From positions 3,586,001-3,650,000 of the forward strand of contig NZ_CP074349.1 in assembly GCF_018343775.1 (NCBI RefSeq): a stretch of DNA of 64,000 nt. The letters run 5' to 3'. Positions 1-9,360 of this stretch are shown here, piece after piece. The notes under the pieces were generated by a model. That model was not told where the DNA came from. It saw nothing but the letters and a program-made list of their open reading frames with translations, and made no database searches. A program made the translations under genes and the position numbers. The stretch's first letter is position 1, and each line of letters opens with the position of its first letter. Source of the DNA: Pseudomonas cichorii (GTDB lineage Bacteria > Pseudomonadota > Gammaproteobacteria > Pseudomonadales > Pseudomonadaceae).

Positions 1-10
1 TACGGTATGT

Positions 11-34
11 GTAAGAGCGAATTTATTCGCGAAT
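11..34. repeat. REP-like palindrome (single copy)
   Basis: The core GAGCGAATTTATTCGCGAAT lies just beyond the 3' end of thrH. It belongs to the palindromic family that recurs at least eight times in intergenic spaces of this window. Such elements in Pseudomonas are non-coding REP sequences mobilised by RAYT transposases; no RAYT gene is in this window. Confidence 0.8.
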
Positions 35-38
35 GGAT

Positions 39-656
39 TTACAACGACAAATCCCGATTCGAGGCCTTGATGAATTCCTTTTTCAGGTCTTCAAAGGTAT
101 GCACCGCCGGGAACTGCGGGAATTCGCGAATGACGTTTTCCGGGGCATGGAACAGGATGCCTGCATCGGCCTCGCCCAGCATGGTGGTATCGTTGTAGGA
201 GTCGCCAGCAGCGATGATGCGGTAGTACAGGCTCTTGAAAGCCAGTACCGACTGACGCTTCGGGTCCTTCTGACGCAACTGGTAGCTGACGACACGGTCC
301 GTCTCGTCGGTGATCAGTCGATGGCACAACAAGGTCGGAAAACCCAGTTGGCGCATCAACGGTTGGGAGAACTCGTAGAAAGTATCCGACAGAATCACCA
401 CCTGGAAACGCTCGCGCAGCCAGTTGACGAACTCGACAGCGCCGTCCAGCGGCTTGAGGGTGCCGATCACTTCCTGAATATCCGACAGCTTCAGGCCATG
501 CTCATCAAGAATGCGCAGCCGCTGCTTCATCAGCACGTCATAGTCAGGAATGTCCCGAGTGGTCGCACGCAGCGATTCGATGCCGGTTTTTTCGGCAAAG
601 GCAATCCAGATTTCCGGGACCAGCACACCTTCCAGGTCGAGACAGGCAATTTCCAC
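39..656 (-). CDS. thrH: ThrH, phosphoserine phosphatase / homoserine phosphotransferase
   Basis: This 205-residue HAD-superfamily enzyme has the first HAD motif as DLEGVL at residues 7-12 (Asp7 nucleophile; Glu9 replaces the usual second Asp) and a C-terminal AAGDSYNDT motif for metal binding. Pseudomonas ThrH is known to hydrolyse phosphoserine and to transfer the phosphate to homoserine, linking serine and threonine synthesis. It acts in the cytoplasm. It is divergent from cysH with about 150 bp between the start codons, as in P. aeruginosa. The start ATG has a GGAGT-type ribosome site upstream. The length matches the family. Confidence 0.93.
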   Translation of the reverse strand: MEIACLDLEGVLVPEIWIAFAEKTGIESLRATTRDIPDYDVLMKQRLRILDEHGLKLSDIQEVIGTLKPLDGAVEFVNWLRERFQVVILSDTFYEFSQPLMRQLGFPTLLCHRLITDETDRVVSYQLRQKDPKRQSVLAFKSLYYRIIAAGDSYNDTTMLGEADAGILFHAPENVIREFPQFPAVHTFEDLKKEFIKASNRDLSL

Positions 657-770
657 AGAACACTCCTCAATGGGATTTCGAGATCAAGCGAAACGGCACT
701 CTAGAGTCTGATGTCGTTTCAACGCAAGGCCACAGGCCGGTGGTTTTTGTTACCATTGCCGCCATCACGA

Positions 771-782
771 GCGCTTAAGCGC
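771..782. promoter_or_regulatory. Perfect palindrome upstream of cysH
   Basis: GCGCTTAAGCGC is a perfect 12-bp palindrome ending 26 bases before the cysH ATG. It could be an operator half of the cysH leader or a small hairpin near the ribosome site. No regulator can be assigned from sequence. Confidence 0.35.
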
Positions 783-808
783 CACTCTTGTACCTAGGAA
801 GCCGCCTG

Positions 809-1543
809 ATGAGCCAACCTTTCGACGTCGCTGAACTTGCCGCGACGTATGCCAACAAGTCTGCCCAGGACATTCTGAAACTGGCCTTCGCGCATTTCGG
901 TGACGAGCTGTGGATTTCCTTCAGCGGTGCCGAGGATGTGGTGCTGGTGGACATGGCCTGGAAGCTGAACAAGAACGTCAAGGTATTCAGCCTGGATACC
1001 GGCCGCCTGCATCCCGAGACCTATCGTTTCATCGAGCAGGTCCGCGAGCAGTATGGTATCGCCATCGAACTGGTCTCTCCCGATCAGCAAAAGCTTGAGC
1101 CTTTCGTCAAGGAAAAGGGCCTGTTCAGTTTCTACAAGGATGGTCATGGCGAGTGCTGCGGTATTCGCAAGATCGAACCCCTGCGCCGCAAGCTGTCAGG
1201 CGTCAAGGCCTGGGCAACCGGCCAGCGTCGGGACCAGAGCCCTGGCACCCGTAGCGCGGTAGCCGTCCTGGAAGTGGACAGCGCCTTTTCGACACCCGAG
1301 CGCACACTGTACAAGTTCAACCCACTGGCACAGATGAGCAGCGAAGAAATCTGGGGCTATATCCGCATGCTGGAGCTGCCTTACAACAGCCTGCATGAGC
1401 GCGGTTTCATCAGCATTGGCTGCGAACCCTGCACACGTCCGGTATTACCGAACCAGCACGAACGCGAAGGCCGCTGGTGGTGGGAAGAAGCAACACAGAA
1501 AGAATGCGGGTTGCATGCCGGGAATCTGATCACCAAGGGTTGA
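809..1543 (+). CDS. cysH: CysH, iron-sulfur adenylyl-sulfate (APS/PAPS) reductase
   Basis: This 244-residue protein reduces activated sulfate to sulfite in assimilatory sulfate reduction, using thioredoxin. It has the PP-loop region SFSGAED (residues 38-44), the cluster cysteines CC at 116-117 and CEPC at 205-208, and the catalytic ECGLH cysteine at 233. The CC plus CxxC pattern marks the [4Fe-4S] bacterial APS reductase type, which is what Pseudomonas CysH is despite its usual name. The start chosen is the ATG at 809 (MSQPFD), which matches homologues; an in-frame ATG at 788 would add seven residues. Convergent with cysB, the regulator of this pathway. Confidence 0.95.
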   Translation: MSQPFDVAELAATYANKSAQDILKLAFAHFGDELWISFSGAEDVVLVDMAWKLNKNVKVFSLDTGRLHPETYRFIEQVREQYGIAIELVSPDQQKLEPFVKEKGLFSFYKDGHGECCGIRKIEPLRRKLSGVKAWATGQRRDQSPGTRSAVAVLEVDSAFSTPERTLYKFNPLAQMSSEEIWGYIRMLELPYNSLHERGFISIGCEPCTRPVLPNQHEREGRWWWEEATQKECGLHAGNLITKG

Positions 1544-1551
1544 TGACCGTT

Positions 1552-1598
1552 TTTCGCGGATGAATCCGCTCCCGGCAGGAGCGAATTCATTCGCGATA
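1552..1598. repeat. REP-like inverted pair between cysH and cysB
   Basis: A divergent copy (TTCGCGGATGAATCCGCTCC) faces a canonical copy (GAGCGAATTCATTCGCGA), giving an inverted pair between the convergent ends of cysH and cysB. The pair probably also terminates or stabilises both transcripts, since no T-tract terminator is visible here. Confidence 0.8.
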
Positions 1599-1602
1599 GA
1601 CA

Positions 1603-2586
<984 letters not shown>

Positions 2587-2722
2587 TCAAAGCAGATAAA
2601 CCCTAGGGGTATCAGCGACGGTATATAACTGGATTAATGGTCGAGTAGAGAACGCTAGAACTTTTTATCACCTTTGAGAGGTAATCGCACGCTCGATTTC
2701 ACTTAAACCATCATTTACACCA

Positions 2723-3223
2723 TCACTCCTGCCCCCGTCCTCTGTTCTGCATCATGGGCACCATGTAAACAGGTACAGCAGAAAGCTGTAAAACCCTGGC
2801 GGCCGTACGACCTATCGACGCGCCCTCTCTCGCCATATGGCTATGACTACCTAGCACCAGCAAGTCCACTGCCAGCTCGCGTGTCTGTTCAAGGATCATA
2901 TTGCAAGGTTCCCCCTGGACAACCCTCACTGCGCGGATGAAAGACAGGTCTTTATGCCCTTCACCTAGTTCTTCACGAAACCCGTCGAGCATCCGTTGCT
3001 CTATTCCATCCATGAATGTTCTCACGCCCTTGCCGTGGAGATCCTTCAGCTCATCCTCGCCCAGATAACTCTGCAGCACCGATTCGGCGAACAGCCCCAT
3101 GGGTTCGACAACATGGATGACATAAAGACCGGCATTGAAAGTTCGAGCCATCGCCAGCGCATGCTGCACTACATAGGGCGCATACAGACCGAGGTCTGTG
3201 GCACACAGGATCGAACGAATCAT
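2723..3223 (-). CDS. Universal stress protein, UspA family
   Basis: This single-domain Usp has 166 residues with the typical start IRSILCATDLG and C-terminal region LLVLGSHSHM ... VPVYMVP. The usual ATP-binding spacing G-2x-G-9x-G(S/T) is not clean here (GSHS, then GRTA), so nucleotide binding is uncertain. The ATG at 3223 is preceded at good distance by GGAGG, so it is preferred over the upstream in-frame TTG at 3235. It follows cysB on the same strand with about 145 bp between and is found next to cysB in other pseudomonads. The exact role is unknown; the family responds to starvation and envelope stress. Confidence 0.85.
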   Translation of the reverse strand: MIRSILCATDLGLYAPYVVQHALAMARTFNAGLYVIHVVEPMGLFAESVLQSYLGEDELKDLHGKGVRTFMDGIEQRMLDGFREELGEGHKDLSFIRAVRVVQGEPCNMILEQTRELAVDLLVLGSHSHMAREGASIGRTAARVLQLSAVPVYMVPMMQNRGRGQE

Positions 3224-3313
3224 ATAACCTCCCAAACAACTGGAATGGCGGAGATTGATTCAGCTTAGCAGCGCACCAAAGACTACGAAGGCGGCTTATT
3301 GCGTCTTGTACCT

Positions 3314-4219
3314 TCAGAGCTTGACTTCATTGCTGATGCCGTGCGGGACATGGCCGGTAGCTACAACCTCACGGGCCTTCTCGCAGTGTCCGGGCTGATC
3401 ATCGAAGAACACGTCTGCAGCGAACGCCTCAAGAAAGGCAGACTTCTGCAAACCGCCCAGAAACAGCGACTCATCAAGCCGGATGTCCCACTCGCGCAAG
3501 GTGCGAATCACTCGCTCATGGGCGGGCGCAGAACGGGCAGTGACCAGGGCCGTGCGAATCGGGCAGCTTTCTTCGGGAAACTCCCGCTGCAACAGGTTGA
3601 GGGCCGCCAGAAACGGCTTGAAAGGTCCACCTCGCAGAGGTTCACGGGCCGATTCGCGTTCACTGGCCTGAAAGGCAGCCAGCCCGCCGGTCTGGTAGAT
3701 GCGCTCGGATTCGTCGGAAAACAGCACCGCATCACCGTCAAACGCGATTCGCAACTCGGCACTGGCCGCCCGACGTGCGCCCCCCGAGAGGATGGTTGCT
3801 GCGGCAAATCCGGCGTCCAGAGCGCTGCGCACGTCTTCGGCATGGGTGGAAAGAAACAGGTGGCAGCCAAACGCCGCCAGATAAGGATAAGGACTGCGCC
3901 CGCCGACAAACGCCGCACGGGTGATGTCCAGCCCGTAATGCTGGATGGAATTGAAAACCCGCAACCCGGTGTCGGCACTGTTGCGCGAAACCAGGATGAC
4001 TTCGACCCGCGCCTTGCTGAGGCTGGCGTTGAGGCTCAGCAGCTTCTCCACCAGCAGATAGGCGTCGCCCGGTTCCAGAACCTCGTCTTCATGGTCGATC
4101 TGATACTGGCGATAGGCTTCAACCCCATCCGCCATATACACCGCATGGCTTTCGCGCAGATCGAACAATGCCCGCGACGAAATCGCCAGCACCAGTTTTT
4201 GCTCATCACGCTCTGCCAT
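3314..4219 (-). CDS. 5'-nucleotidase (cytosolic NT5C1-like family)
   Basis: This 301-residue soluble protein resembles the bacterial 5'-nucleotidase family related to eukaryotic cytosolic 5'-nucleotidase I. Visible features are an N-terminal FDLRESHAVY segment, a central AFDGDAVLFSDESE stretch (DxD HAD-type loop) and a C-terminal FFDDQPGHCE motif. It should dephosphorylate nucleoside monophosphates in the cytoplasm. A GAGGCGATC leader sits just before the ATG. It lies 21 bp after the ketopantoate reductase-like gene and probably shares its transcript. Substrate preference cannot be told. Confidence 0.8.
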   Translation of the reverse strand: MAERDEQKLVLAISSRALFDLRESHAVYMADGVEAYRQYQIDHEDEVLEPGDAYLLVEKLLSLNASLSKARVEVILVSRNSADTGLRVFNSIQHYGLDITRAAFVGGRSPYPYLAAFGCHLFLSTHAEDVRSALDAGFAAATILSGGARRAASAELRIAFDGDAVLFSDESERIYQTGGLAAFQASERESAREPLRGGPFKPFLAALNLLQREFPEESCPIRTALVTARSAPAHERVIRTLREWDIRLDESLFLGGLQKSAFLEAFAADVFFDDQPGHCEKAREVVATGHVPHGISNEVKL

Positions 4220-4240
4220 GATCGCCTCCTCGCTTGACCA

Positions 4241-5197
4241 CTATTTATTGCGCCGCTCAATGAACGCCAGAGCCTGATAAAGCACCCGGACCCGCGCCAT
4301 GTCATAGCCTGCGGCCAGCGCTGCAGCCAGTGGCCTGGCGTAGATGGCTTCCAGCTCCAGCGGCCGCCCTTCGATGAAGTCGTGGTGCATGCTGGGTTTG
4401 TAATCGGGCATCTTGCCGGTTATCTCGAACAGGTGATGAGCATACCCTTCAGGCAGGATATAGCCACACGCCTCGGCGCCCTGCACCACTTCATCCATCA
4501 ATCCCTTGATCAGCTCACGACTGCAAGGGTCGACCATCAGCGGCGTGGTGCTGGTCTGCAACAGCGCGGACAACCCGTTATAGGGCACATTCCACACCAG
4601 TTTCTGCCAGCGCGCCTGCTGCAGGTCCGCCATCGCATGGGATTCGACGCCTGCCACCTGGAACAGGGTCGAGCATTCTTCGATGGCAGCCTGACGACTT
4701 TCCTGATCGCCAGCCGGGCCGCTGTGATAGCCGATACTCACGGCGCCAAAAGCCTGATGAGCCACAACGCCGGGCTCGACACGGTGTACGCAAATGAAAC
4801 ACAAACCGCCCAGAAGATGCAGGCTATCGGGCAACAGGAGCCGCAACTGATCTTCGACTCCCAGGCCATTCTGCAAGAGCAGGACTTTTGCTCCCGGCGC
4901 AGCAGCACGTGCAATGACAGGTGCCAGTCCGGCATTGCCGGTGCTTTTGGTACCTACCAGCAACACGTCACAAGGCGGCATATCGGCAACGGAGCAATAG
5001 GCCTGAACTGAATCGAGCTTCAGGTTGCCATGCACGGCACTGTTCACCTGCAGGCCATGAGTAACCACTGCATTGAATTCACTGCGCAACAGGAAGTGCA
5101 CGTCAAAACCGGCACGCGCCAGCATCAGCCCATAAAAACCACCGATAGCACCGGTACCGATAATACCGATCCTCGGTTTGCTCGTATCACGGGTCAT
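4241..5197 (-). CDS. 2-dehydropantoate 2-reductase (ApbA/PanE family)
   Basis: This 318-residue NADPH-dependent reductase has the Rossmann glycine motif GIIGTGAIGG near residue 10 and a C-terminal dimerisation domain containing the GRPLELEAI signature of ketopantoate reductases. The family makes pantoate for coenzyme A synthesis, but pseudomonads carry several paralogues, so panE itself is not claimed. The ATG at 5197 is chosen because GAGGGAA lies 7 bases upstream; an open frame continues to 5248 without support. It precedes the 5'-nucleotidase gene on the same strand. Confidence 0.85.
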   Translation of the reverse strand: MTRDTSKPRIGIIGTGAIGGFYGLMLARAGFDVHFLLRSEFNAVVTHGLQVNSAVHGNLKLDSVQAYCSVADMPPCDVLLVGTKSTGNAGLAPVIARAAAPGAKVLLLQNGLGVEDQLRLLLPDSLHLLGGLCFICVHRVEPGVVAHQAFGAVSIGYHSGPAGDQESRQAAIEECSTLFQVAGVESHAMADLQQARWQKLVWNVPYNGLSALLQTSTTPLMVDPCSRELIKGLMDEVVQGAEACGYILPEGYAHHLFEITGKMPDYKPSMHHDFIEGRPLELEAIYARPLAAALAAGYDMARVRVLYQALAFIERRNK

Positions 5198-5479
5198 CAT
5201 CTTCCCTCTCAAGATCGTCTGCCTCATGGCAATTCTGGTTGTCCGCACACACTATCCGACGCATGCAGCCAGGTTGCAAATTCGCCGCGGAACCGGGCGG
5301 CTATCCTTGCTTGAGGTACTGCATTTATTACAGCACGGACAGCTCAAAGCCACGTTTACCCATTGTCGAGGGACGGGGTAACGCGCTAAGGTTCGGCTCC
5401 CCGATACGCTCAACCATGCTGGACACCGTCGCAAGAAACACAGCAGGCGGCCAGCACCCGTGACCTGATGAGTAACACG

Positions 5480-6556
5480 ATGGCTGATTTACCGATTGAC
5501 GACCTCAACGTTGCATCCAACGAGACTCTGATCACGCCGGATCAACTCAAGCGCGATATCCCTCTTACCGGCACTGCCCTGCACACGGTAAGCCAGGGCC
5601 GCGAAGTGATCCGCAACATTCTCGACGGCAAGGATCATCGCCTGTTCATCGTGATCGGGCCATGCTCGATCCACGACCTGAAGGCAGCAAAGGAATACGC
5701 CGAACGTCTCAAGACCCTGGCAGCCGAACTGTCGGACACCCTGTACCTGGTCATGCGCGTGTACTTCGAGAAGCCACGCACCACGGTCGGCTGGAAAGGC
5801 CTGATCAACGACCCGTACCTGGATGACTCCTTCAAGATCCAGGATGGCCTGCACATTGGTCGCCAGTTGCTGCTGGATCTCGCGGAAATGGGCCTGCCGA
5901 CCGCTACCGAAGCGCTGGACCCGATCTCCCCGCAATACCTGCAGGATCTGATCAGTTGGTCGGCCATCGGCGCGCGCACCACCGAATCCCAGACACACCG
6001 TGAAATGGCTTCCGGCCTGTCCTCGGCCGTAGGCTTCAAGAACGGCACCGATGGCGGCCTGACCGTTGCCATCAACGCCCTGCAATCGGTTTCCAGCCCG
6101 CACCGCTTCCTGGGTATCAACCAGGAAGGTGGCGTGTCCATCGTGACCACCAAGGGCAATGCCTACGGCCACGTGGTACTGCGCGGCGGCAACGGCAAGC
6201 CGAACTATGATTCGGTCAGCGTCGCGCTCTGCGAACAGGCCCTGAACAAGGCCGGTATCCGCCCGAACATCATGGTCGACTGCAGCCATGCCAACTCCAA
6301 CAAGGACCCTGCCCTGCAGCCACTGGTCATGGAGAACGTCGCCAACCAGATCCTGGAAGGCAACGAGTCGATCATCGGCCTGATGGTTGAGAGCCACCTG
6401 AACTGGGGTTGTCAGGCCATTCCCAAAGACCTGTCGGAACTGCAATACGGCGTATCGATCACCGATGCCTGTATCGACTGGGAAAGCACCGAAAAAACCC
6501 TGCGCAGCATGCACGCCAAACTCAAGGACGTGTTGCCTAAACGCAACCGGGGTTGA
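5480..6556 (+). CDS. 3-deoxy-7-phosphoheptulonate (DAHP) synthase, class I
   Basis: This 358-residue type I DAHP synthase (AroF/G/H family) condenses phosphoenolpyruvate and erythrose 4-phosphate at the entry to aromatic amino acid synthesis. Typical motifs are VIGPCSIHD (about residues 57-65), MRVYFEKPRTTVGWKG and IMVDCSHANS near residue 265. The ATG at 5480 (MADLPI) fits Pseudomonas homologues; an ATG at 5468 would add four residues. Which amino acid feeds back on it cannot be read. A strong terminator follows. Confidence 0.93.
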   Translation: MADLPIDDLNVASNETLITPDQLKRDIPLTGTALHTVSQGREVIRNILDGKDHRLFIVIGPCSIHDLKAAKEYAERLKTLAAELSDTLYLVMRVYFEKPRTTVGWKGLINDPYLDDSFKIQDGLHIGRQLLLDLAEMGLPTATEALDPISPQYLQDLISWSAIGARTTESQTHREMASGLSSAVGFKNGTDGGLTVAINALQSVSSPHRFLGINQEGGVSIVTTKGNAYGHVVLRGGNGKPNYDSVSVALCEQALNKAGIRPNIMVDCSHANSNKDPALQPLVMENVANQILEGNESIIGLMVESHLNWGCQAIPKDLSELQYGVSITDACIDWESTEKTLRSMHAKLKDVLPKRNRG

Positions 6557-6572
6557 TGGCTGTACTGCAATG

Positions 6573-6602
6573 AAAAACGCCGGGCATATGCCCGGCGTTT
6601 TT
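6573..6602. terminator. Bidirectional terminator between DAHP synthase and GNAT genes
   Basis: AACGCCGGGC, a 4-base loop and GCCCGGCGTT form a perfect stem flanked by A-run and T-run, so it can stop both the rightward DAHP synthase transcript and the leftward GNAT transcript. Confidence 0.92.
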
Positions 6603-6619
6603 CATGGTGCGCTGTGCCC

Positions 6620-6901
6620 TCAGATCTTGGCAGCCTGACGGTGATGGCGCTCCATGTAGCGCTCCACATAGGAGCAGGACGGGATCACGGTATATCCCAT
6701 GCTGTCGGCATAGTTGAGCGCCTGTTCGGTCAGGGCTGCGGCAATCCCCCTGCCACGAAGCTCGTCCGGGACGAAGGTCCGGTAGAAATCCAGTGTCTGT
6801 TTCCCCAGGTCCATGTAGGTCAGGTAGGCACGGTGGCCGTCAATATTGACTTCAAATTGATGACCGGTCTTATCATGGTGGATGGACAACGCCTCGCTCA
6901 T
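6620..6901 (-). CDS. Small GNAT-fold N-acetyltransferase
   Basis: This 93-residue protein matches the short YjdJ-like GNAT family. It shows the acetyl-CoA loop as RGRGIAAAL (near residues 49-57) and the C-terminal PSCSYVERYME segment typical of these minimal acetyltransferases. Such proteins use acetyl-CoA, but no substrate is established. The ATG at 6901 has AGGAG five bases upstream; the preceding GTG in frame is less likely. It ends at the shared terminator. Confidence 0.82.
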   Translation of the reverse strand: MSEALSIHHDKTGHQFEVNIDGHRAYLTYMDLGKQTLDFYRTFVPDELRGRGIAAALTEQALNYADSMGYTVIPSCSYVERYMERHHRQAAKI

Positions 6902-6904
6902 CAC

Positions 6905-7310
6905 TACTCCTCGCGGGTCTTGGAATTGACCCCTACCTTACCGATGTTTTTCCGGCGAAGGAATATCTACGCCACCCCGTGCCTGCCTGGACACCGAGAA
7001 GAGAATTGCGATCTTCAGCAAACAGCACCTTCAGATAGTAGGCACCCTTGTAGAAAATGCTCAAGCATATCGATCATAAAAAAGCATGTTCGACCTGCTA
7101 TTTACAGGCCTGGTTGAACCAGTCCTTGCCGGATGCTGTCGATTGAGACGTCCATGAACATTGAAAGTCACCGCAGTCCTTTTCAGATGACCTGCCCTTC
7201 GGGAGCAAGGTGCTGCATTGGACACGAAATGGCCGATATGAAGCCGCAGCACCCGGATTCCGGGGCATGACCGTACGTGTCTTCTCGAACCATGCGGTCG
7301 TCAGACGCAC
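6905..7310. other. Long spacer upstream of oprI, no gene seen
   Basis: About 400 bases without a convincing coding frame. It holds short inverted repeats such as CTGGTTGAACCAG and is richer in A+T than flanking genes. No T-tract terminator that would mark a small RNA was found. It may contain upstream control sites for oprI. Confidence 0.4.
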
Positions 7311-7350
7311 TGTCACAAGATGACACGGCAAAGTGGATAGTTTTTATACA
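7311..7350 (+). promoter_or_regulatory. Candidate oprI promoter with overlapping palindrome
   Basis: TGACAC (7321-7326) and TATACA (7345-7350) are spaced by 18 bases and resemble -35 and -10 boxes of a sigma-70 promoter, predicting a leader of about 155 nt before oprI. The -35 box is the right arm of a perfect palindrome TGTCA-N5-TGACA (7311-7325), a possible operator. Confidence 0.5.
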
Positions 7351-7513
7351 ATTTGCTTGAGAAGTAGTGCGGAACACTTTCAAAGCCAAGATTTTTATCC
7401 CTTCTTGCGCTTCGTCAGTTTACTTACTACAAACAATGGGTACTATGTACGCCGGTCATTTTCTCACTTTCGAGAGATGACTAATTTAAAGAAAAGTCCT
7501 TAAGGGGAACACG

Positions 7514-7765
7514 ATGAACAACGTTCTGAAATTCTCTGCTCTGGCTCTGGCCGCAGTTCTGGCCACCGGTTGCAGCAGCGTCTCCAAAGAAACCGAAGCT
7601 CGTCTGACAGCTACCGAAGACGCAGCAGCTCGTTCGCAAGCACGTGCCGACGAAGCCTATCGCAAGGCTGACGAAGCTCTGGCTGCTGCTCAAAAAGCTC
7701 AGCAAACTGCTGACGAAGCCAACGAGCGCGCTCTGCGCATGTTGGACAAGGCAAGCCGCAAGTAA
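7514..7765 (+). CDS. oprI: OprI, major outer membrane lipoprotein (Lpp-like)
   Basis: This 83-residue lipoprotein has a signal peptide ending in the lipobox ATGC at residues 17-20, then a heptad, Ala-rich coiled coil ending in ASRK, whose terminal lysine may be joined to peptidoglycan. OprI trimers tether the outer membrane to the murein and are among the most abundant Pseudomonas proteins. An AAGGGGA ribosome site lies nine bases before the ATG. Codon use is strongly biased toward highly expressed choices. The neighbouring L,D-transpeptidase gene is of the enzyme class that can attach such lipoproteins to murein. Confidence 0.96.
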   Translation: MNNVLKFSALALAAVLATGCSSVSKETEARLTATEDAAARSQARADEAYRKADEALAAAQKAQQTADEANERALRMLDKASRK

Positions 7766-7784
7766 TAATCCCTCGGGGTTATTG

Positions 7785-7822
7785 AAAAGGCCGACCCGTT
7801 CGCACGGGTCGGCCTTTTTATT
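7785..7822 (+). terminator. oprI terminator
   Basis: AAGGCCGACCCG and CGGGTCGGCCTT form a long GC stem with a short loop followed by TTTTATT. A smaller hairpin, AATAATCCC-TCG-GGGTTATT, precedes it at the stop codon and may protect the 3' end of this abundant mRNA. Confidence 0.93.
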
Positions 7823-7884
7823 GCCTGCGATTCAGTGCGCAGGCCCTGGCCAGCCCGCTCAGGCTGACCATGACTCAAGACAGC

Positions 7885-8850
7885 TTATTGAAAGATCACC
7901 GGTGCCTCGGCAGCCGCTGACGCAGTGCCCGGAACCGCGATTTCCACCGGCATGCCATCTTCGGCAGCCACCACATCACGCACCAGATCCCAGTTCATGC
8001 GCAGGTTGTTGGCCAGGTCCTCACGCTTGAGCAAGGCATTGATGACCCCGGTGTGCTTGTCGACCACCGACGGATTACCCTGATCGTCCAGTGGGGTATG
8101 CGCTTCCAGATACACCTTGCCGCCGCTGATACCAAATTTGTACGGCTCGCTGATGATGCGCACGGTTGTGCCCACCGGCGCCATGTCAGCCAGCTCCAGC
8201 ACGTTGTTGTTGTACATGCGGAAGCAGCCATGGCTGGTGCGCATGCCGATGCCGAACTTCTTGTTGGAACCATGAATCAGGTAACCGGACATGCCCAGTC
8301 CGAACTTGAACGGACCCAGCGGGTTATCGGGACCGGCAGGAACGACGCTGGGCAGGATGTCGCCATCAGCGGCATGCTCGGCGCGGATCGACGCTGGCGG
8401 TGTCCAGGTAGGGTTCGGGGTCTTGGCGATCACCTTGGTCACGCCAATCGGCGAACCCCAGCCTTCGCGCCCCACACCCAGAGGATAGGTGTGCACCACG
8501 TTCTGGCCTTTGGGGTAGTAGTACATCCGGTATTCGGCCAGATTGATGACGATACCTTCACGCGGACCCGGCGGCAGAATGAAGCGGGTCGGCAACACGA
8601 TATCGGTACCGGCACCCGGCAACCACGGATCGACGCCAGGGTTGGCCGCGATCATCTCCAGATAGCCCAGGTCGTACTTGGTGCCGATGTCGGCAAAGGT
8701 ATCTTCGTAACGGGCCTTGATCACCTGAACCTGCCCGATGATGTCCTCTCCAGGCGCAGGCAATGGAAACTCCAGTGCATTGACAGAGCAGGCCACAAAA
8801 AGAGCGGCAAGCGACAGACAGCGGGTAACGGCTGGAATGCGCGACAACAT
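7885..8850 (-). CDS. Periplasmic L,D-transpeptidase (YkuD/ErfK family)
   Basis: This 321-residue protein has a signal peptide (cleavage after about VNA, residue 26), a LysM-like segment around residues 40-85 (YDLGYLEMIAANPGVD) and a YkuD catalytic domain with HGS and the SHGCFRMY active site, catalytic Cys near residue 209. Such enzymes form 3-3 crosslinks in peptidoglycan or attach murein lipoproteins. It lies convergent to oprI, an obvious candidate substrate, although that pairing is an inference. The ATG at 8850 is preferred because the upstream in-frame extension lacks signal-peptide character. Confidence 0.9.
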   Translation of the reverse strand: MLSRIPAVTRCLSLAALFVACSVNALEFPLPAPGEDIIGQVQVIKARYEDTFADIGTKYDLGYLEMIAANPGVDPWLPGAGTDIVLPTRFILPPGPREGIVINLAEYRMYYYPKGQNVVHTYPLGVGREGWGSPIGVTKVIAKTPNPTWTPPASIRAEHAADGDILPSVVPAGPDNPLGPFKFGLGMSGYLIHGSNKKFGIGMRTSHGCFRMYNNNVLELADMAPVGTTVRIISEPYKFGISGGKVYLEAHTPLDDQGNPSVVDKHTGVINALLKREDLANNLRMNWDLVRDVVAAEDGMPVEIAVPGTASAAAEAPVIFQ

Positions 8851-8946
8851 CCGGGAAGATCCTTCGGCTAAACGGCAAATGGGGGAAATTGATGAAGTGT
8901 ACACCGGCGCTTACAGAACCGGGAGACGGGCTCTGAAGAGAGACAG

Positions 8947-9228
8947 CTAGAGTTCAGGCCAGATCGGGTGCATACCGCGCCGCTGAGCGTCGAGAATGGC
9001 CTTGCACAGCGGGCACAGCCGCTCATCGATCAAGGCTTGCTGCTCGACCCCCGACCAGCGTGGCTGCGCCGGGAGCAAGGTACCGCACAAGGTACGATCA
9101 ATCGAGCCACCCAGTTCCAGTTGCCGTGCGATCAGATGCACCCTGGCTTCCTGGCACGCGAACAGATCGAGCTGCTCATCGGGCTCGATCATTTGATAGG
9201 CATATAGGGACCAGGCGGGACGCGGCAT
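8947..9228 (-). CDS. Conserved small protein of unknown function
   Basis: A 93-residue soluble protein with Cys residues at 24 and 48 and a CPLC pair near residue 72, which could bind a metal, although no known zinc-ribbon spacing is evident. It carries many aromatic and proline residues at both ends. In other Pseudomonas a small gene sits here between the L,D-transpeptidase gene and tesA; in this window the effector module separates it from tesA. No function is proposed. Confidence 0.65.
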   Translation of the reverse strand: MPRPAWSLYAYQMIEPDEQLDLFACQEARVHLIARQLELGGSIDRTLCGTLLPAQPRWSGVEQQALIDERLCPLCKAILDAQRRGMHPIWPEL

Positions 9229-9288
9229 GGGGGGCTCCAGATAGGGGGCGCCACATTAGCCGAAAGCCACCGCCCAGAAAAGCCTCAA

Positions 9289-9311
9289 AGCAGCGGTTTC
9301 AGGCTTGGCCA
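9289..9311. repeat. Direct repeat L: copy of the tesA 3' end
   Basis: These 23 bases match 11275-11297 at 22 positions. Read leftward with flanking bases they encode WPSLKPLL followed by TGA, the same eight C-terminal residues as the intact tesA (which ends in TAA), with synonymous third-base changes. Together the copies bracket the PAAR effector and its immunity candidate like a duplicated target or attachment site. Confidence 0.8.
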
Positions 9312-9360
9312 TTTGGCTTGCACGCTACTGGGCGGATGCGATGGGTGACCAACGATACCC

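Noticed and set aside
33..704. 223-codon + strand frame over thrH
   Set aside because: Antisense to thrH, whose HAD motifs are clear on the other strand.
6905..7310. Small RNA gene upstream of oprI
   Set aside because: The spacer is long enough but no stem with T-tract was found, so only a promoter region is claimed.
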